Assembly: GCF_023898865.1 (NCBI RefSeq)
Contig: NZ_JAGSOV010000055.1
Location: 24,759 to 88,758 of the forward strand
DNA from: Pseudonocardia humida
GTDB lineage: Bacteria > Actinomycetota > Actinomycetes > Mycobacteriales > Pseudonocardiaceae
Direction: 5' to 3'
Length of the DNA stretch: 64,000 nucleotides
Of the stretch, positions 60,049-64,000 are shown one piece after another (within the stretch, counting starts at the first letter, position 1; every line of letters starts with the position of its first letter). The translations under genes and the position numbers were made by a program. The notes below the pieces were generated by a model. That model saw only the letters and a program-made list of their open reading frames with translations, was not told the origin of the DNA and ran no database searches.

Positions 60049-60167
60049 CCGACCGCAACCGAGCGAAGCTACCGTCGGGGACGACATTTCGGTAGGGCTT
60101 GTCGAATCCGTACGGGGGTGTGACGCTCGACGCTGCGCAGCTGATCACCTGCTGGAGGGACGTCGAC

Positions 60168-61979
60168 GTGGACAACCTCGCTCTGCTCAGCCTGGCCGCG
60201 CTCGCCCCGATCGTGGTGGTGGCCGTCCTGCTGGTCGGGCTGCGCTGGCCGGCGAAGTACGCGATGCCGGTCGGGTTCGCGGTCGCGGTGCTGGTCGGAG
60301 CCCTGGTCTGGGGGATGGACGCGGCGACCCTCGCGGCCGCCAGCATCGAGGGCCTGATCATCGCGGTCGGCCTGCTCTACATCATCTTCGGGGCGCTGCT
60401 GCTGCTGCAGACCCTCACCGCCAGCGGTGCCCTGGGCACCATCCGCGCCGGGTTCACCACGGTGAGCGCGGACCGCCGGGTCCAGGCGATCATCATCGGC
60501 TGGCTGTTCGGGTCGTTCATCGAGGGCGCCTCGGGCTTCGGCACGCCGGCCGCGGTGGTGGCGCCGCTGCTGCTGGCGCTGGGTTTCCCGGCGATGGCCG
60601 CGGTGATGGTCGGTCTGGTCATCCAGAGCACTCCGGTCAGCTTCGGCGCCGCGGGCACGCCGGTGCTGACCGGGCTCGGCCAGGGATTGGCCGGGGACCA
60701 GGCGGTGGCGGCCCGGGTCTCCGCGCTCGGCCTGGACATGCCCGGCTACCTGCAGGTGCTCGGTCTGGACGTGGCGATCCTGCACGCGGTGGTCGGCACC
60801 CTGATCCCGCTGTTCCTGGTGTGCATGCTGACCGGCTTCTTCGGCGGCCGGTTCGGCGACGGGCTGCGGGTCTGGCCGTTCGCCATCTACGCCGCGTTCG
60901 CCATGACCGTCCCGTACGTGATCGTGGCCGCGGTGCTCGGCCCGGAGTTCCCGTCGCTGCTCGGCGGGCTGATCGGGTTGGCCCTGGTGATGTTCACCTC
61001 CAGCCGCGGGTTCCTGATGCCCAAGCAGACCTGGGACTTCCCGCCGCGCGAGCGCTGGGCCGACCGGTGGACCGGCACCCTGGAGGCGGACACCAGCGAG
61101 GTGGCCGGCAAGCGGATGAGCATCTGGCTGGCCTGGTCGCCCTACGTCGTGGTGGCGCTGCTGCTGGTGCTGACCCGCACGGTCACACCGGTCAAGGACT
61201 TCCTGTCCGGGATCACCATCGACGTCGACGACATCTTCGGGACCGGGATCTCGGAGTCGCTGCAGCCGTTCTACCTGCCCGGGTTCATCTTCGTCGTGGC
61301 GTGCCTGGCCACCTACGGGCTGCACCGGATGGGTGGACGGGCGATCGCCGGAGCCTGGAAGGTGTCGGCCGCCCAGCTGGCCGGGGCCGCGGTGGCGCTG
61401 CTGTTCGCGCTGCCCCTGGTCCGGATCCTGATCAACTCCGGGGCGGAGTACAACTCCACCGGCCTGTCCAGCATGCCGATCACCCTGGCGGAAGGGGCGT
61501 CGGCGCTGGCCGGCACGTCCTGGCCGGTGCTGGCGCCGTGGATCGGGGCGCTGGGGGCGTTCGTCGCGGGCAGCAACACGGTCAGCAACCTGACGTTCTC
61601 GCTGTTCCAGTTCGCCACCGCGGAGAACATCGGGGCCAGCCCGGAGACGGTGGTCGCCACCCAGGCGGTCGGCGGTGCTGCCGGCAACATGGTCACCGTG
61701 CACAACGTCGTCGCGGCCTCGGCCACGGTGGGCCTGCTCGGCCGGGAGGGCGACCTGATCCGCAAGACGATCATCCCGACGACCTACTACTGCCTGGCCG
61801 CCGGTGGGCTGTCCTTCGTGCTGATCAACGGGGTCGGACTGAACGTCGGCACGGCAGTGCTGGTGGCGCTGGTCGCGGTCCTCGTCCTGCTCGTGGTCCG
61901 GTTGGCCCGCCAACCGGCCTCGGAGCGGCTGACGTCCGCGGGCGCCCGGCCCGCGACCGACGAGGACCACGTGCCCTGA
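60168..61979 (+). CDS. lctP: L-lactate permease family transporter
   Basis: A 603-residue polytopic membrane protein of the LctP family, GTG 60168 with CTGGAGGGA upstream. The family signature GSFIEGASGFGTPAAVVAPLLLALGFP is near residues 112-138. Also present are QSTPVSFGAAGTPVLTGLG near 152-170, LAGTSWPVLAPWIGALGAFVAGSNTVSNLTFSLFQFATAENIGASP near 446-490 and GGAAGNMVTVHNVVAASATVGLLGREG near 503. About 13-14 hydrophobic segments. It imports L-lactate, D-lactate or glycolate with protons. A small acidic tail (RPATDEDHVP) follows. It stands alone with no lactate dehydrogenase nearby. Confidence 0.9.
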   Translation: MDNLALLSLAALAPIVVVAVLLVGLRWPAKYAMPVGFAVAVLVGALVWGMDAATLAAASIEGLIIAVGLLYIIFGALLLLQTLTASGALGTIRAGFTTVSADRRVQAIIIGWLFGSFIEGASGFGTPAAVVAPLLLALGFPAMAAVMVGLVIQSTPVSFGAAGTPVLTGLGQGLAGDQAVAARVSALGLDMPGYLQVLGLDVAILHAVVGTLIPLFLVCMLTGFFGGRFGDGLRVWPFAIYAAFAMTVPYVIVAAVLGPEFPSLLGGLIGLALVMFTSSRGFLMPKQTWDFPPRERWADRWTGTLEADTSEVAGKRMSIWLAWSPYVVVALLLVLTRTVTPVKDFLSGITIDVDDIFGTGISESLQPFYLPGFIFVVACLATYGLHRMGGRAIAGAWKVSAAQLAGAAVALLFALPLVRILINSGAEYNSTGLSSMPITLAEGASALAGTSWPVLAPWIGALGAFVAGSNTVSNLTFSLFQFATAENIGASPETVVATQAVGGAAGNMVTVHNVVAASATVGLLGREGDLIRKTIIPTTYYCLAAGGLSFVLINGVGLNVGTAVLVALVAVLVLLVVRLARQPASERLTSAGARPATDEDHVP

Positions 61980-62021
61980 CCGACGTGCGTCCTCTGCGAG
62001 GAACCCCCGGCTCCGCCTCCT

Positions 62022-62036
62022 CGCCCCGGCGGGGCG
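62022..62036. terminator. bidirectional terminator-like hairpin
   Basis: CGCCCC (62022-62027) GGC GGGGCG (62031-62036) is a perfect stem between the convergent lactate permease and the small membrane-protein gene. Another overlapping dyad GGCGCC...GGCGCC lies at 62033-62049. No T-run, as is common for GC-rich actinobacterial stops. Confidence 0.45.
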
Positions 62037-62040
62037 CCGG

Positions 62041-62364
62041 TCAGGCGCCGGTCGTGGCGGGGGGCGACCCGCTGGGCGGGTAGCAGGCGGTGCCGGCCGG
62101 GCCGGCGAGCGCGCCCGCGACGAACGCACCCGCGGCGAACGCGAGCACGACGAGGATGCCGATGGCCAGCGCGACGGTGAGCCGGCTGTACCGGCGGGGC
62201 TGGTCCCAGTCCGGTTCGAGCAGGTCGTCGGGGTCGTCGGTCCGGTCGTCAGGTGTCGGGTCCGCCGTCGGAGCGGCCGTCGACCCGGCGGGAGCCTTGG
62301 CGAACAGGTGGCGCTCGGTGGGCTGGTCCTCGAAGGGGGTGGGTGGCTCGGGCGGGAGGGACAC
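62041..62364 (-). CDS. single-span membrane protein
   Basis: A 107-residue protein. GTG 62364 is preferred because AGGAG lies 7 bases before it; GTG 62382, overlapping the permease stop as GTGA, is the alternative. An acidic Pro/Asp-rich cytoplasmic part (DPTPDDRTDDPDDLLEPDWD) precedes one membrane helix (LTVALAIGILVVLAFAAGAFVAGAL, residues ~67-91), followed by a short outer tail with one Cys. It is co-directional with the MacB-like genes and may be an accessory of that exporter. Confidence 0.65.
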   Translation of the reverse strand: MSLPPEPPTPFEDQPTERHLFAKAPAGSTAAPTADPTPDDRTDDPDDLLEPDWDQPRRYSRLTVALAIGILVVLAFAAGAFVAGALAGPAGTACYPPSGSPPATTGA

Positions 62365-62378
62365 GCATCGCTCCTGGG

Positions 62379-63683
62379 TCACTCGTGGCGGAGGGCGTCG
62401 ATGGGGCGCAGCTTCGCCGCCTTGTTGGCCGGGTAGATGCCGAAGAACAGGCCGATCGCCACCGAGACGACGAAGGCGAGCACGACCGAGGACGGGGCGA
62501 CGATGAGCTGGAAGCCGGCCACCTCCAGCGAGCCCACCCCGACCCCGATGGCGATGCCGATCAGGCCGCCGGAGATGGACAGGATCACCGCTTCCAGCAG
62601 GAACTGCCCGACGACGTCGGAGCGCTGCGCGCCGACGGCCTTGCGGATGCCGATCTCGCGGGTCCGCTCGGTGACGGTGACCAGCATGATGTTCATGACC
62701 CCGATGCCGCCGACCACCAGGGAGATGCCGGCGATCGCGCCGAGCATGACGGTGAGCAGGCCGGTGATCTCGCCGACGGCCTCCAGGATCTGGGTCGCGC
62801 TGAAGATCGTGAAGTCGGAGGTGCCGGTGCCGGTCCGGTGGCGGGTGTCGAGGATCGCGGTGACCTGGGCGGTGGCCGCGTCGACGGCCTCGGACGCGCC
62901 GACCTTGACCGAGATGCTGCTCAGCGGCCCGTAGCCGGTGAGGGTGTCCTGCACCGCGGTCAGCGGGGCGATCACCCGGTCGTCCTGGTCGCCGCCGGGG
63001 CCGTCGGACCCCTTCTCGGTCAGGATCCCGACCACCTGGTAGGACACCCCGCCGAGCTGCACGACCTCGCCGAGCAGCGCCAGGCCGTCGCCGCCGGCGA
63101 GGTTCCTGGCCACGGTGGGGCCGACCAGCGCGAACCGGCTCCGGGCGGCGTAGTCGGTGTCGGTGAGCACGGCCCCGGCCTGCACGGTGTCGTCGGAGTT
63201 GACGAGGTAGCTCGGGGTGGAGCCGATCATGGTGCCGATCGGGTGCGACTCGCCCCGGTAGGTCGCGGTGACCGCGTTCGCCGTGACCACCGGCGCGACC
63301 GAGGCCACGTCGGGGGCCAGTTCGGGGTCCAGCAGCGCCTCGGCGTCCTGCAGGGTCAGCTCCGCGGTCCGCACGTCGGTGCCGCCGTCGATCTCCGGGC
63401 CGGTCCCCGAGAGGTCCGCCGCACCGCCTCCGCCCGGACCTCCGCCGTCCGGTGGCCCGATGTCGCCTGCCTCCCGGTCGTCGGCGCCGGGGGTGATCGT
63501 CAGCGTGTCGCTGCCCAGCGAGCTCAGCGACTCGGTGGCCGCCGCGCTGGCCCCGGTGCCCACGGCCACCAGGATGATGACGCTGGCGACGCCGATGATG
63601 ATGCCGGACATCGTCAGCACGGAGCGCATCTTGTTCGCCGCCACCCCGCGCACGGCGAACTGCAGGCTCTGCAGCAGGTTCAC
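62379..63683 (-). CDS. MacB-like ABC transporter permease
   Basis: A 434-residue FtsX/MacB-type permease, GTG 63683. The N-terminal helix (MRSVLTMSGIIIGVASVIILVAVGTG, residues ~19-44) is followed by a ~240-residue extracytoplasmic MacB_PCD domain (GGGPGGGGAADLSGTGPEID insert, TAELTLQDAEALLDPELAPDVASVAPVV). Three C-terminal membrane helices carry the cytoplasmic signature VTERTREIGIRKAVGAQRSDVVGQFLLEA near 330-358. These permeases use mechanotransmission to expel substrates outside the membrane. It overlaps the ATPase stop (GTGA). Confidence 0.9.
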   Translation of the reverse strand: MNLLQSLQFAVRGVAANKMRSVLTMSGIIIGVASVIILVAVGTGASAAATESLSSLGSDTLTITPGADDREAGDIGPPDGGGPGGGGAADLSGTGPEIDGGTDVRTAELTLQDAEALLDPELAPDVASVAPVVTANAVTATYRGESHPIGTMIGSTPSYLVNSDDTVQAGAVLTDTDYAARSRFALVGPTVARNLAGGDGLALLGEVVQLGGVSYQVVGILTEKGSDGPGGDQDDRVIAPLTAVQDTLTGYGPLSSISVKVGASEAVDAATAQVTAILDTRHRTGTGTSDFTIFSATQILEAVGEITGLLTVMLGAIAGISLVVGGIGVMNIMLVTVTERTREIGIRKAVGAQRSDVVGQFLLEAVILSISGGLIGIAIGVGVGSLEVAGFQLIVAPSSVVLAFVVSVAIGLFFGIYPANKAAKLRPIDALRHE

Positions 63684-63930
63684 GGCTGCGCCGCCGGGGC
63701 GGTGTGCCGCGGCGGCGGGCCGGCGACGGCCGCCGCCCGCTCGTCGGACACGATGCGCCCGTCCCGCATCCGCAGCACGCGCTTGGCGTGCTCGGCCACG
63801 TCGTCCTCGTGGGTGATCACCACGACCGTCCGGCCGGCCGCGTTCAGCTCGTCGAACAGCGCCAGCACCTCGGTGGTGCTGTGGCTGTCCAGCGCGCCGG
63901 TCGGCTCGTCGGCCAGCAGCAGGACCGGGT
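63680..63930 (-). CDS. MacB-like ABC transporter ATPase, C-terminal part
   Basis: The C-terminal ~83 residues of the ATPase partner: DPVLLLADEPTGALDSHST (Walker B and D-loop), VLALFDELNAAGRTVVVITHEDDVAEHAKRVLRMRDGRIVSDE in outline with the switch His in ITHEDD. This is the LolD/MacB class. The upstream part of the gene is lost in the homopolymer run at the end of the sequence. It ends overlapping the permease start. Confidence 0.88.
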
Positions 63931-64000
63931 CGGGGGGGGGGGGGCCGGGGGGGGCCCCCCCCCCCGGGGGGCCCCCCCCGAGGGACCGCCGCGCGGGGGG
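63931..64000. other. G/C homopolymer run, probable sequence error
   Basis: The last 70 bases are alternating long G and C runs ending in GAGGGACCGCCGCGCGGGGGG. In the ATPase frame this should encode the region between the signature and Walker B, which it does not. It is almost certainly a contig-end artefact, not biology. Confidence 0.85.

Noticed and set aside
60069..62129. 686-codon minus-strand frame opposite the lactate permease
   Set aside because: Composition is Gln/Arg/Asp/His-rich shadow; the plus-strand protein carries the complete LctP signature.

Overview
This window is very GC-rich DNA with strong G/C third-position bias, frequent GTG and TTG starts, four-base ATGA/GTGA gene overlaps, many IclR/TetR/LysR/Lrp regulators next to ABC transporters, a SARP/AfsR regulator and a PspC protein. 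This points to an actinomycete (Actinomycetota), most likely Pseudonocardiales such as Pseudonocardia. The genus is an inference; there is no rRNA or other marker in the window. No tRNA, rRNA or CRISPR array was recognised.

Layout. (1) 1-5.6 kb: a polyamine-type (Pot-like) ABC importer with a divergent lipoprotein gene, followed by a class II aldolase, a PfkB kinase and an IclR regulator. (2) 5.6-10.6 kb: a scrap-yard of truncated IS630 and IS3 copies around two unusual cargo genes, one carrying a ribosomal-protein-S3-like KH domain and one a GT2 glycosyltransferase. (3) 10.6-16.9 kb: a catabolic operon (IclR regulator, internally duplicated unknown protein, ThDP enzyme, ESS-type transporter, class III aminotransferase), ending in a broken threonine-dehydrogenase-like gene. 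(4) 16.9-18.75 kb: an intact IS110-family element with a structured 5' noncoding end, then gene fragments. (5) 18.75-25 kb: a LysR regulator divergent from a Ugp-type ABC importer operon that contains a metallophosphoesterase. (6) 25-31.9 kb: accessory genes (F420-type oxidoreductase, epoxide-hydrolase-like protein, TetR plus amidohydrolase) with two copies of a palindromic repeat, folD and excisionase fragments, and a zinc-finger/TIR gene pair whose TIR gene is broken. (7) 31.9-36 kb: a NarL-type two-component system wrapped around an ABC exporter. (8) 36-47 kb: short-chain reductase/AraC pair, PspC, a SARP regulator, a reductase, an AHSA1/ArsR pair, membrane proteins, TetR, a FAD oxidoreductase and a SnoaL-like protein. 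(9) 47-57.2 kb: an eight-gene catabolic and peptide/nickel-type ABC uptake operon (acyl-CoA synthetase, FAA hydrolase, MBL hydrolase, two ATPases, two permeases, lipoprotein) facing an unusual Lrp-GAF regulator. (10) 57.2-64 kb: a chorismate mutase-DUF3024 fusion, unknown genes, a relic of a Wadjet-type SMC gene, an L-lactate permease and a MacB-like exporter. The last ~70 bases are G/C homopolymers that look like an assembly artefact.

Most regulators sit next to their likely targets, and several palindromic operators can be seen between divergent genes. The least ordinary items are the S3-KH protein, the duplicated GSHGG/FNDAG protein in the ThDP operon, the chorismate mutase-DUF3024 fusion, the Lrp-GAF fusion, the IS110 5' structured region, and two relics of defence genes (TIR and SMC/JetC-like).
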